Assembly: GCA_025765615.1 (NCBI GenBank)
Contig: JAIVFJ010000450.1
Span: 1-39,901 of the forward strand
Source of the DNA: Zopfochytrium polystomum
Taxonomy: Eukaryota > Chytridiomycota > Chytridiomycetes > Chytridiales > Chytridiaceae
Direction of reading: 5' to 3'
DNA length: 39,901 nt
The notes below the pieces were generated by a model that did not search any database, had not been told where the DNA came from, and saw only the letters and a program-made list of their open reading frames with translations. The stretch's first letter is position 1, and every line of letters begins with the position of its first letter. Shown here one piece after another: positions 1 through 10,787 of this stretch. A program made the translations under genes and the position numbers.

Positions 1-443
1 TCTCAGTCTGACTGTCTGTGTGCAACAAGCCTTCCCTCTTTTGGGCAACCACCACCACCTCCCCTTGTTTCAGACCCGTGGGTTGCCCAAAAGTACTCGA
101 CCAATCAGCGCGCAGGGTCTGTCTCCCTGCGATCATCGTCTTGTTCAGAACAACATGCGACACACATCTCTCTCTCTGCAACATCTCTCGCCGTCAATCT
201 CGCTCCTCGGCCACTCGAAAGTGAAACGACTACAACACGCACTTCTTGCACATGACGAAACGAGGGAAAGCATGTTCGACACCGAAGTGAGACCCACCGC
301 GGGGACAGCCAGAGGGAGGGAAGGAGACAGAGTCGACCGCGGCGTGCAAATGAGAGAGAGACAAAGAAATTCCTTTTATGGAGCACGAACGCCTCTTTGG
401 TGCTTTTTGAGGCGCTGGCTTAAATCGATGTCTGAAAACGGTT

Positions 444-445
<2 letters not shown>

Positions 446-485
<40 letters not shown>
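446..485. repeat. (GT)n microsatellite
   Basis: An uninterrupted GT dinucleotide run of about 20 units. It lies in the first 890 bases, where I see no convincing gene. The open frames through it encode Cys-Val alternation from the repeat itself and are not evidence of coding. Confidence 0.95.
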
Positions 486-486
<1 letters not shown>

Positions 487-596
487 TGTATTACGCGAGC
501 AAAGAAAGGCTTGCATGCGGACGTCTCCAAAAAAGGAATCAGGCGACTACTTGACCAACCAGCTGGCTCCACACCTCCATTAGCAACGATTTATCT

Positions 597-627
597 GTCT
601 CTCTCTCTCTCTCTCTCACTCTCTCTC
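597..627. repeat. (CT)n microsatellite
   Basis: A CT run with one interruption, about 110 bases after the GT run. The stretch from here to about 890 holds no recognisable gene. Confidence 0.9.
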
Positions 628-1047
628 CATACAAATCCCTTTCACATGCACGCACTGCGAGTCAGAGAAAGGTAGAATGATGAAGAAGAGGAAGAGGAAG
701 AAGAATCAGAAGTAGCGGGGCACGAAAATTAGGAAGTAACCCACCGAGAGAGGGCGCGGCCCCCTTGCGCTAAGCGAACGGTGGGCGTGTAGGACCTTTT
801 TCGTCCTTGTTTCCGGTCTTCGTTGTCCGGGCTTCTTTCTGGATCTGTTTCTGCCGACTTTGAGTCATTAGACACTTTTTGCAATCGTTCAAATCATTTT
901 GGACGGTGAGATTTTGACAAGGGTATCATGCAAATTTGGCAGAGAGTGGGTTCGGAACACAACAGTGAGAATTTTCGACAGAAAATAATTATACTACTAT
1001 TAGAATGAAAATTGTCCAAAACAAGCGGGGCTGCGGGGGAGTCTGGG

Positions 1048-1960
1048 ATGTTTGCATTCAACTTTCTTGCACTCAGCAGCATGAACAACCTACCCAAGAA
1101 GCGCTTCAATTGCTTCAATTTTGAGAGGGAGTTGCCCCAGTCCTCAAGTTGGAAAGAATGTTTCAGATTCAATAAGGATGAACTTGAAGAAATCGTCGAG
1201 TTGCTTGAAATACCCAAAACAATTACCACTGAGCAGCGTTATGTTGCAAGCGGAATGGAAGCTCTTTGTATCACATTGCGATGGCTGGCGTATCCAAATC
1301 GACTTTCTGACTCGGAGAAGATGTTCGGCCGATCTCGAGCAGCAGTATCTCAGATAAGCAACTATGTGATCAGTCACATACACAATCGATTCAAACATCT
1401 CCTTGTCCTGGATCACCATCGACTCTCCAATGCCAAGCTAGTAATGTTTGCTGACGCTATCCGCAACAGGGGAGCTCCTCTTGAACTGCGTTGGATTTAT
1501 TGACGGGACTGTCTGTGCAATCTGCCGTCCAACACGGAATCAAAAAGTGGTGTTTAATGGCCATAAACAGAAGCACGCTCTGAAGTACGAGGCACTCACA
1601 ACGCCAGATGGAATTATCAGTCATCTATTCGGACCTGTTCCAGGAAGTAGACACGATAGCTATCTTCTATCCCTTCTTCAAAAGATTGGCCTTGTCTCTG
1701 AAATGAATACTCATTTTGAGAAGGATGGCCGTTTATTTTGCAGTTTATGGAGATCCAGCGTATGGGAACCAACCGCAAATAGTCAGTCCTTTCAAAGGAG
1801 CAAATCTTGTTTCTGTGGAGTGGAGCTTCGTTCGTGTTCTGCAAAATTGGGCGTTTGTGAAAGGCATACCTGCAGGAGGTCGGAGTTACGTACTGCGTTG
1901 CCCTTGCAAACATTCATTCTTGCTTCAATGGGAACGTGGCATAGGCATTTTTTGGTGTTG
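1048..1960 (+). pseudogene. Harbinger/PIF-type DDE transposase, frameshifted
   Basis: The product would be a nuclear DDE transposase of the PIF/Harbinger superfamily. Coding similarity passes through three frames: about 1012-1485, about 1483-1738 and about 1738-1960. The first frame has an N-terminal region with a helix-turn-helix-like segment (RLSDSEKMFGRSRAAVSQI). The second has the first catalytic Asp in GFIDGT (about nt 1495-1510) and the second in GSRHDS (about nt 1645). The third has YGDPAY, the usual third acidic block. At least two small indels, near 1483 and 1738, break the frame, so no intact transposase is made. The start is uncertain; 1048 is the first in-frame ATG. A converging ORF at 1990-2530 fits the accessory protein of such elements. 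I could not find terminal inverted repeats or a 3-bp target duplication. Confidence 0.8.
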
Positions 1961-1989
1961 AGACTCTTCAGCTCGCGACTATCTTCACA

Positions 1990-2530
1990 CTATCCAAGGT
2001 CTGGAACACCAAACACTGCGCCAGAAAAAATGCATAAAGTTTTTTTATTGAGCTTCTCAAGCAAAGCAAGGATAAGTTTTTGGTTGGTCTCCCCATCCTT
2101 TCTCTCCAGCTCGAATTTCTCCCACTCTCTCAGATCTTTTTGCTGCCTCTCCTTTTCCGCTAGATCCAGCTGTTTCTCTTGAAGGGCCAACTGTTTTTTC
2201 CCCAAGTTCCACTTCTCGCTTTCGAAGGGCGTTTGATTCCTTAAGGTCCATGAACTGGGACATAAGTTGAAGTTGGGTTCGCTTGTTCCGCGCCTCGCCA
2301 ACCGATTTATAGTCTGAGTCGGCGTCTGAGGCTGATTCTGTTTCTGAGCCTCCTGCTGATGCTACTGACGGCTACTGACGATGCGTGAGAATGCCGGGCG
2401 TTTTTCACTTCTTGTCTTAACCATCTTCTCCATTGCGGCCTTGCAGTCTCCACCCCCCTTGCCTCCCTCTTGTTGTTTGCCTCCTTTTTTGTCAGCCTCG
2501 TTCCGCTTGGCCTCCTCAGCCTCCTTTTCC
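1990..2530 (-). pseudogene. Harbinger accessory (Myb/SANT-type partner) ORF remnant
   Basis: The minus-strand reading contains a charged coiled-coil with heptad-like segments (KKQLALQEKQLDLAEKE, then EWEKFELERKD and ending LILALLEKLNKK). This is typical of the C-terminus of the second protein of Harbinger elements, which helps nuclear import and DNA binding of the transposase. The N-terminal part (MSQFMDLKES...LRKREVELGEK) sits in a different frame. Lys/Arg-rich fragments continue up to about 2530. Frame changes show it is broken. It ends close to the transposase on the opposite strand, so the two ORFs converge. The DNA-binding Myb-like domain itself is not clearly seen, so the family call rests mainly on the coiled-coil and position. 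Confidence 0.55.
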
Positions 2531-2599
2531 TAAAGGGCGATGCATAACGAAGAATCAGATGGATATGATCTTGCAGAAACGTGATAAGCAAGTACCAGA

Positions 2600-3153
2600 T
2601 CACTCAGATCCTGATCAAGAAACGAAGGAATGGGCCGGAACTCAACAATTGAAGAAAACAAAAAAGGAAAGGGAAGCCATGTGACGAAAGCCGGTTTGTC
2701 TTTTTGGCAAATAAAAATAATAAAACCAGGCAAACAGGGCAGAGCCTCTTTTTCAATGTGTTTGTTGTGTTTTTTTTGGGCAGCCCGCGCTGCGCTGCGC
2801 CTTCGCGACCCTGAGAGACAAGGTCATTTTTCCCTTCACCCTCTGTCGCTGGTTGGGCAACCAATCTGCGCCCTGTGCCCAGCCCCCAACTGCCCGGCCC
2901 GCTTCGGTTTTTCTTCTTTTTCTTTTTTTTCTTTTTTTCCAAACAGGTTTTTGGCAGTTTCCCATTTTCGGAAATCCCGTAGACAGCCCGTCCGCAAAAC
3001 TGTGTCTCCTTGGTCTCCGTCCAGGAGGCTTCGGCCCGGCAGACACACACGCAGAGAAAGAGAGAGAGAGACAGAGAGAGAGAAAGTGTGTGAGAGAGAG
3101 AGAGAGATAGTGTGTGAGAGAGAGAGAGAAAGTGAGAGAGTGCAGAAACAATA
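2600..3153 (+). other. Pyrimidine-rich gene-free stretch upstream of the kinase-like gene
   Basis: This stretch separates the Harbinger remnant from the next gene. It holds long T- and CT-rich tracts (about 2905-2945) followed by CAG, which could be a 5' UTR intron acceptor, and then a (GA)n microsatellite at about 3056-3135 just before the proposed start codon. No conserved protein is seen on either strand. Confidence 0.5.
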
Positions 3154-3501
3154 ATGACTCCGCCCGCAGCAGCGGTAATCGCCGCCGACGTAGTCGCCAC
3201 GTACGAGGCCGCCGTCACCGACTCCCCTAACCGCACCGTCGCGGGCTACCATGGCCAGCGCCGCATCTGCCGGCGCCGGGGTCGCCCCCGCCCTCACCCA
3301 ACACTCGCCGCAGTTACTGCCACGGCCCACATCCTCCTGCTCCTCGTCGCGCTGCCCGCCCTGCTCGCCCTCATCCCCGCCGCCGCCCCGCCCACGTCCG
3401 CCCTCGCCGCCTCGGGATCCTCCGACGGGTCTTTTGGCCTAGGAGGAATGAGCTGGGGCTCGTCGGGCGAAGGGACCAGCACCCCGAGACCGTCAAAGGT
3501 C

Positions 3502-3546
<45 letters not shown>

Positions 3547-3590
3547 GAGAAACGGAGAGGGGGAGACAGCGAGAGAGGGAGAGAGAAAGC

Positions 3591-3641
<51 letters not shown>

Positions 3642-6600
3642 TGTGTGTGTGTGTGTGTGTGTTCGAGTGATTGAGTGGGAGTGTGTGTACTCCTCGGAAA
3701 CGAGCGTACGCCGGCTGCGTACATCATGGCTAAACCATTGGTTCCTTCCCTTTGGCACAGAGCGGGACCTCCGAAACTGTCGGCGGCGTTAGTGTCAAGG
3801 TGAGCCGCAAGTTTTAACCCTTTCTCCGTTTCAACCCAACGGTACCTTTCTGCAAGACATTACCCCGCCATTCGGTCGCTTCAAAAGCGCTTCAAACGTC
3901 GTGTTCATTTGAATTTTCTTTTCAACCCTGCCACTTCAACGCCGTTCCCCTGAACTGGTTTGCCCAGCTTGGCGATAAGCCAAAGACGCAGGGAATCTTC
4001 TCGGACGTCTACAACGCAAAGCAGGGCAACAAGGATGTCATCTACAAGGAGGCCCGCCCGGAGACGCCGTTGGGCAAACACGAGGTGGACGCCACGAGAG
4101 CAGGTGATGCCGTTTTCAGTTCTGTTTTTAAAAGATAAATTTTGTAGCGCGACCCGCCGGCTAACAGCCATTCGCATTTTTCTTTGTATCTTTCTCCCCT
4201 CAAAGCCGGCCAGCTCATCTCGGCCGAGGGCGACAAGATGGTCCAGCAAAAAGTCGGCACCGCCGGCCTCAAGGACTGGCTGCAGACGCAAAAGAAGAGC
4301 CCCGAGGCGAAGCAAAACTTCCTCCTCCGCAACGAAAAGCCCGAGGACCACCCCAACAAGGCAAAGCTCAGCGAAAAAATCTACGGCCAGCTCGAACAGA
4401 GGCAGAAGGACGCCGGGTACGTCCACGGCGATATTCATTCCGGGAACATTAGAGTGCACGCGAGCCCGAACGATCGTCCGGTTTGTAGTCGGTTTTTTTT
4501 TATATGTTTTATTTCCCTTCAGTTTACCTCCTCTTTGAGCACTTGCTGTTCCTGCTTCTCACTTCCCCTATCGCCTTTTTTTTTCATTCCTCTCTCACAC
4601 CGAAACCTCTCGCAGGGAACGGTCCCCAAGATGGACCTTATCGACTGGGGCAACGGTTCGTGTCGCTCCTTCTTCGTTCTTTCCTCTTCAACCACGCTCA
4701 CCAGCCCCTCCCGGTTCCCCTTCAACCCCCCCACTCCGCCCTCGCACAGCCAAGAGGATTTCTCCCAAAAACACCGTCGCCAGCACTAAAAAGGACGACC
4801 TCTCCGCCATAGGCATCTCCTGCCGCGCCGCCGGCTTCCAGTTCCGCAGCAACGGCCGCACCCTGTACCGCCGCGCCGGCGGCTGCGGCGGAGGCGGCGG
4901 CGCAAAGGGCAAGATGGACGCCGGGAAAACCGCCGGCGGCGCGGACAAGGCGGGCGGAAAGCAGGGAGCCGCCGCCGCCGCCGCAAAGAAGGACGCCGGT
5001 GGCGCCGCGGGCAAGGCGGCGGGCGGAAAGCAGGGAGCCGCCGCCGCCGTCGCAAAGAAAGACGCCGGTGGCGCCGCGGGCAGGGCGGCGGGCGGCAAGC
5101 AAGGCGTGGGGGCGGCCAAGGCAGCTGCCGGCGCGGCGGAAAAAGCCGGTGGCGGCGGTGGCAAGGCGGCGGGAACCGCGGGGCCTGGAGCGGCCACGAA
5201 GGGAGGCAAAAACGCGGCTGGAGGTGCCGCCGCCACGGCCAAGGCGGCCGGAAAGCAAGGAGTCGCCGGCGCGGCAGGCAAAGCTGGCGGGAAGCAAGGC
5301 GGCGGCGGCGTCGCGCCGGCGAAAGCGGGCGGAAACACGGCTGGCGGTGCGGCGCGCGGCGCGGGTGCGGATGCGAAAACTGGCGCCGGAGCGGCGGGCA
5401 AGGCGACCGCGCGCGCTGGCTTGGGCGGAGCTACTGCCACCGGAGCGAGCAAGCCTGGTGGGAAGCAAGCCGCGGCTGCGACCAAAGCTAGCGGGAATAA
5501 GGCCGGCAACACAGGTGGCGGTTCGACGCGCGGTGCTGGCGCCGCTGCGAAGGCTGCACCTAAGACAACCGGAGGCGCTGCCACTGGGGGTGCTGCTGCA
5601 GCGGGCAAGGCTGGCGGTAAGCAAGGAGTCGCTACGGTCAAAACTGGCGGAAAGCAAGGTGTCCCTGCGGCCAAGGTGGGCGGCACGAAAGGGGGTAGTG
5701 CTGCCGATGGCGGTGCTGCGGGAGCGACTAAAGCTATCGGCAGGCAAGGTACTGCTGCGGGCGGAAGGCAGGGCGCAGCTGCAGCCAAGGCGGCTGGGAA
5801 GCAAGGCGTCACTCCGGCCAAGGCGGGCGGGACGAAGGGCGGCACTGCAGCTGCCGGTGCGGCGCGCGGTGCTGCTGGAGCTGCGAAGGCTGGCGCTGGA
5901 GCGACGGGTAGGACAGCGGCACGCGCTGGCGCAGGAGGCGCTGCTTCAACGTCCAAGCAAGGCGTCGCCGCAGGTGGAAAGCAAAGCACTGCAGCAAAGG
6001 CTGGCGGCAAGCAGGGCGTCACTCCGACCAAGGCGGGCGGAACGAAGGCCGGCACTGCAGCTGGCGGAGCTGCGAAGGCTGGCGCTGCTCCCGGAGCGGG
6101 CAAGGCTGGTGGTAAGCAAGGCGTCACTGCAGCCAAGGCGGGCGGGACGAAGGGCGGCACTGCAGCTGCCGGTGCGGCGCGCGGTACTGCTGGAGCTGCG
6201 AAGGCTGGCGCTGGAGCGACGGGTAGGACAGCGGCACGCGCTGGCGCAGGAGGCGCTGCTTCAACGTCCAAGCAAGGCGTCGCCGCAGGTGGAAAGCAAA
6301 GCACTGCAGCAAAGGCTGGCGGCAAGCAGGGCGTCACTCCGACCAAGGCGGGCGGAACGAAGGCCGGCACTGCAGCTGGCGGAGCTGCGAAGGCTGGCGC
6401 TGCTCCCGGAGCGGGCAAGGCTGGTGGTAAGCAAGGCGTCACTGCAGCCAAGGCGGGCGGGACGAAGGCTACCAATGCAGCTGGCGGTGCAACGCGAGGT
6501 GCCGGCGGAGCTGCAAAGGCAGGAACCGGACCGACGGGCAATAAAGTGGCACGCGCTGGCGCTGGAGGCGCTGCTTCAGCCGGCAAGCAAGGCGTCGCCG

Positions 6601-8132
6601 CGGGCGGAAAGCAAGGAACCGCAGCCAAGGCTGGGGGCAAGCAAGCGGTCACTCCGGCCAAAGCTGGTGGGACAAAGGCTGCCAATGCAGCTGGTGGTGC
6701 GGCGCGCGGTGCCGGTGGAGCTGCGAAGGCTGGCGCTGGAGCGACGGGTAGGACAGCGGCACGAGCTGGCGCGGGAGGCGCTGCTTCAGCCGGCAAGCAA
6801 GGCGTCGCCGCAGGTGGAAAGCAAGGTACTGCAGCAAAGGCTGCCGGCAAGCAAGCCGTCACTTCGACCAAGGCAGGCGGACCCAAGGCCGGCACTGCAG
6901 CTGGCGGTACAACGCGAGGTGCTGGTGGAGCAGCGAAGGCAAGAGGTGGAGCAACGGGAAAGACGGCGGGAGCTGCTTCAGCCGGCAAGCAAGGAGTGGC
7001 CCAAGGTGCAAAGCAAGCAACCGCAGCCAAAGCTGGTGGTAAGCAAGGCGTCACTCCGGCCAAGGCAGGTGGGACGAAGGCTGGCAATGCAGCTGGCGGT
7101 GCGGCGCGTGGTGCCGGGGGAGCTGCAAAGGCAGGAGCCGGAGCGACGGGCAAGACAGCGACACGTGCTGGCGCTGGAGGCGCTGCCTCAGCGGGCAAGC
7201 AAGGCGTGGCTGCAGGCGGAAAGCAAGGCGCCGCTGCTGCCAAGGCTGGCGGAAGGCAAGGCGTCTCTCCTGGCAAGGCAGGCGGCGGCAGCAAGCCGGG
7301 CAATACAGGTGCCGGTGCGGCGCGCGGTGCTGGCGCCGCTGCGAAGGCTGGAGCTGGAGCGACGGGTAAGACGATGGGACGCACTGCCGCTGGCGGTGGT
7401 GCTGGGGGCAAGGCTGGCGGCAAGCAAGTCACTGGCAACACTCCGACCAAGACGGGTGGGAGTAAGGCGGGCGCTGTAGCTGGCAGTGCGGCGCGCGGCG
7501 CTGGCGGGGCGGGCAGTAAGCAAGGCGTCGCTCCGAACAAAGCGGGCAACGCTGCTAGCGGCTCGGCGCGTGGTGCTGGGGGAGCTGCGAAGGCTGGCGG
7601 CACTGGAGCAGCGGGGAAGGCAGGCGGAAAGCAAGGCGTCGCTGGGAGCGGCGGGACGAAGACTCCGACGCAAGGCGGTGGCGGTGGCGGGGCTTCCAAG
7701 GTCCAAACCCGAGCTAGCGGCGGTGGTGGGAGTGGTGGTGGAGCCGCAAAGGCGCCTACCCGAGGGGGCACAGCCGGCAGCACCAGCAGCGGTGGACGTG
7801 GCAACAAGGGCGGAGGCGGCGGCGGCGGCGCACCAAAGGCGGCAGCGAAGGGGAATACTGGTGGCGGCGGCGGCGGGGGAAGCGCAAAGAGTACTCCGGC
7901 TCGGACGACCGGCGGCTCCGGAGGTGGTAGCGGTGCGAAACAGCAGGCCGCGAAGCCTCAGGCGGCGGCGGCGGCGAAACCCGCAGCAGCTCAGAAGGCC
8001 GCGACCCAGCCGAAGCAGCAGACCGCTACCGCCTCGAAACAACCTGCGCCTCAGAAGAAGGAGCAAGCCGCACCAAAGGCTGCTGCTGCAGCCCCGGCGA
8101 AGGCCAGTGGAGGCGGTGGAAAGAAGAAGTGA
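3154..8132 (+). CDS. Kinase-fold protein with long Ala/Gly/Lys-rich tail (six-exon model)
   Basis: Model: exons 3154-3498, 3761-3799, 3968-4103, 4206-4480, 4616-4655 and 4750-8132. All introns are GT-AG and phases agree, giving 1,405 residues. Exon 1 has a hydrophobic Leu/Ala stretch (ILLLLVALPALLALIP), a possible signal or membrane anchor. Exons 3-5 carry a compact kinase-like core: a glycine-loop-like GIFSDVYNAK, a lysine in VIYKEAR, the catalytic-loop motif HGDIHSGN and the metal-binding DWG in LIDWGNG. HGDxxxxN with DWG resembles the APH/choline-kinase-like branch more than classical Ser/Thr kinases. From about residue 300 the protein is almost only Ala, Gly, Lys, Thr and Gln in KAGGKQGV-type units, very basic and probably disordered, like a histone H1 tail. 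The substrate is unknown. Exon 1 is the least certain part: its (GT)n/(GA)n downstream sequence is placed in intron 1. Confidence 0.65.
3499..3760 (+). other. Intron 1 of the kinase-like gene, with (GT)n and (GA)n
   Basis: The donor GTCTGT follows AAG and the acceptor is TTGGCACAG; both flanking exons are phase 0. The intron contains a (GT)n run at about 3505-3542, a (GA)n run at about 3595-3640 and a second (GT)n run to about 3661. Reading through it gives only Cys-Val and Arg-Glu repeats, which supports its removal. Confidence 0.55.
5810..6440 (+). repeat. 315-bp tandem duplication inside the tail of the kinase-like gene
   Basis: Two adjacent copies with a 315-bp period are nearly identical at the nucleotide level, apart from small differences such as Ala/Thr in GAARG(A/T)AGAAK. 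The period is 105 codons, so the frame is kept. The rest of the tail shows older, diverged units of the same kind, so it probably grew by repeated in-frame duplications. Confidence 0.9.
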
Positions 8133-8815
8133 GCCGTTGGCACCAGCTTCATGGTTGAGTGGTCGTAGGGAAGCGAGCACAAAAACTATCCAGACAGTTC
8201 TAAACTACACACAACGAGTAAACTTTGCACAGAAAAACTGTTGGTGGGTAAAAATACAAACGGCAGCGATGAACGAGCGAGTGTGTTTGGCCAATAGCCC
8301 CTGACCGACTGCGGGTGAGATGTCTATTTGCGTTGGCCGCCAGGCCAGCGGCGTAACCACGTTGGAGCAGATGCCATCACGTGATTTGTTCATAAGCCTT
8401 TCAAAGAGCAACAGGCGCGTTGGTGCAGACGCTGTTGACGCTGCCGAAGCAGGTCCTTTTGTACTATTACGAATTCGCTCTGTCCAGCGCTCATGACCAA
8501 AAAAACAAATACCATTGTTTTGCAATCCATACCTCCCTCCCCTTCCTAGCGGTACTTGGAAAAATGTCTGCCGGACGAATGCTCTTTGGTTTTGCGTGCC
8601 GCGTCGTATGTCGACAACCAAGTTTTCGTGAAAAGCATCTGACCGCTTTTCAATTATTTTCCGAGGTGCACATCGATCCTGACTAAAAAACGCCGAACCT
8701 GACACCAGTCGAAAAACGCCAGGCGTGCTGGTGGACATGCTTTCTGACAGACCGATGTGAGTGCAGAGGAATCATCTTTTAAGAACTTCGCTATGAGAAC
8801 TAACTTCACTCCACC
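8133..8815 (+). other. Gene-free stretch after the kinase-like gene
   Basis: This is the 3' flank of the preceding gene. Both strands contain moderate open frames, but I see no conserved motif, repeat or tRNA. I call nothing here. Confidence 0.4.
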
Positions 8816-8819
8816 CCGC

Positions 8820-9682
8820 CCCCGCTAGTCGTATCTATAACATCCCACCGCCTCCCGACGCTCTCGGATGGGGAATTACAGGTGAAGCCAATGTGCTCCG
8901 AAGACTTGTGGTTCTCAATGGAGGAGGATGCGGCAAACAAGCTTGAACCGCTTCCCCCCAACAACCGCGCGAGCTTCTTCGCCCGGCTTCTCGAAATCGC
9001 GCTCGGCGTCATCAATCTGCACCAACTTCCGCCCGGGCAACCTCACCCTCATGGATTTACAGAAACTGACCGTCTTTGAAGACCAGCTGGAACAGTAGAC
9101 CCGCGACCACCCACCAAACTTTTGGACAGACGCAAACCAACCGTCATCGTGGCTGCCAACCCAGTCGAAAGGAGGGTTCTGCAGCTTCGCGGTGCGGTGG
9201 GCGATTTCAAACTATCTCCTGTACCACGCGACCCTCATCAACGTTGCGACGCACAACCTCCACTTGGTGGTGCCCCCGCTGATCGTCCGAGTAGAAAACG
9301 AAGGGTTCACCGGTGGTGGCGGCGGCCAGACCATGACCATGGCGACGCTCCTCGAGCCCGAAGTCGCCGCCGCCTAGCTGGCGCTGGCTTAGGGGCTCAC
9401 GGCGACCCGCAACATTGCCCGCCTCGCCACCCACCTCACCGGCCTCAACATCCAGTGCCCCGCCTTTGGCGTCGTTCCCGTCTTCGTCGCCGCGAAGTTC
9501 CTCGCCCTCGCAGAGGCCACATGACCCGCCTCGCCCCGCTCGGCATCTTCAGACCGCAGTCCCAGGACGCCTTCTGTGCCCTCAAACAGCTCGTCGCGTA
9601 CTTTGAAAAGGGCTCCGACGCCGTTGCTTCCTTTGGTGTCGCCTATGCTCAGTTCAAGGGACATTTGCCAGTCCCTGTCTAA
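8820..9682 (+). pseudogene. Unrecognised GC-rich coding remnant with frame breaks
   Basis: Protein-like sequence appears in all three forward frames in succession. One has RIYNIPPPPDALGWGITGE and LVVLNGGGCGK near 8825-8940. Another has FFARLLEIALGVINLHQLPPG near 8970-9030. A third has LTLMDLQKLTVFEDQLEQ, a stop, then WAISNYLLYHATLINVATHN and VVPPLIVRVENEGF up to about 9375. After further stops come NIARLATHLTGLNIQCPAFG and, in another frame, FGVAYAQFKGHLPVPV ending at 9682. The pieces look like one ancestral protein broken by several indels and stops, or a multi-exon gene whose introns I cannot place. I do not recognise the family. Confidence 0.4.
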
Positions 9683-10119
9683 AACAAGCTCTCTTTACCA
9701 CTTGCCCTTGCTCACTTGCTACGCTTGCTCCCTTGTAAAAGTCCTTGATTCAAACCTCAGTTGTATCCTTTCTTTCTTTCTACCTCTCAGCCACTTGCTT
9801 CGCTTCGCAGACTCAACCCTTCCATCTTCTTGCAACACTGCCTTCACTCCCAACGTCACCTTCGACACTGTAACTTCAACAGGTTGAACCTTCATGCCCA
9901 GCAGAAAGGCTTCAGCATGGGCCACAGCTCAAATACTCTTACAACTACTGGGGCTTGGCACTGTTCTATGTTGCAATTATTTCCCACTTCCTGTCTCCTT
10001 CAAGTAGCTGAGGCCAGTTTCCTGTTGGAAACATAACTGGCACAAAATTTGATGAGAGGATTCCAAACTGTTGCCCCAAAGACTCAGTGCCAATAGAGAG
10101 GGGAGCCTCACCCAAACTA

Positions 10120-10545
10120 AGTCTCCACTCTCCCATAAAGGCAGCGGTCTGCTTATCTCATTTCTTTTGTTGTACTAACTCTGCCAAAAAAATCTTAAAA
10201 TCTGGCCAAAGTTGGCATAAAATGGGCACTGAATACCACATTGTGTGCCTACAGTAAAACCCAACAAATTTTTATGGAAAACTCAAGATATATTCAAGAT
10301 TATCTGAAATATCCAACAAGAAGCAGAAAATTAGGATATTTTACCTTTTCCTGATACTTTCTCAATCAAATTTCTTTGGATTTTGGACACAATATGGAGT
10401 TCTCCAATGCGTATTTTATGCCAACTTTGGCAGGATTTTACAAATTTTTTTGGTGGAGTTAGTGAAAATAATAAAATAAAATAAAAAAAGGAAAGAAAAA
10501 CCCAATAGAGATAAGCAGAAGACAGCCTTACTCTCCCTGGGGTTG
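10120..10545. mobile_element. Foldback/MITE-like element with long imperfect inverted repeats
   Basis: The left arm near 10147-10235 and right arm near 10410-10515 are inverted copies. The shared core is CCAAAAAAAT followed by a segment ending GCCAAAGTTGGCATAAAAT. Further out both arms share ACTAACTC and TCTGCTTATCTC, with an A-rich insertion in the right arm. The interior is AT-rich with no coding potential. I could not define exact ends or a target duplication. Confidence 0.65.
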
Positions 10546-10715
10546 AAGGGCCTATTGTTGCAGTTGGGGAAATCTTTCTCGATTGTCACACAAAACCAAG
10601 TTGAATCCATGCTTTGGGCTCCAGACATTGCCTGCACCAACAGCGGAAAGGGAGCTGGAACTGAGTAACTCAAACACGGTCAATAATAAATATATGGACT
10701 GTGTAGGTCTTTAAA

Positions 10716-10787
10716 TGACCCCTATTTAATTTGAACACGCAACCTTTCGATCTGGGGTCAAATGCTCTACCATTGAGCTAAGGAGTC
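10716..10787 (-). pseudogene. tRNA-Trp (CCA) pseudogene
   Basis: Read on the minus strand, the acceptor stem (GACTCCT with AGGGGTC), D-arm (GCTC...GAGC) and anticodon stem are present with anticodon CCA. However, position 33 is C instead of the invariant T, and the T stem GCGTG faces TAAAT, which does not pair. The TTCAAAT T-loop remains. The changes look like decay of a Trp tRNA gene, so I call it a pseudogene. Confidence 0.7.

Noticed and set aside
3371..3758. Minus-strand frames rich in Ser-Leu and Thr-His through the dinucleotide runs
   Set aside because: They translate (GA)n and (GT)n microsatellites; no independent coding evidence.
4688..7807. Very long minus-strand open frame (over 1,000 codons) and another long forward frame opposite the kinase-like tail
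   Set aside because: They mirror the GC-rich Ala/Gly/Lys repeats in other frames and give only Pro/Ala or Arg/Leu low-complexity sequence. The spliced plus-strand frame links to a real domain.
8205..8738. 177-codon minus-strand open frame downstream of the kinase-like gene
   Set aside because: No domain, no homologous repeat and no sign of splicing; likely chance.
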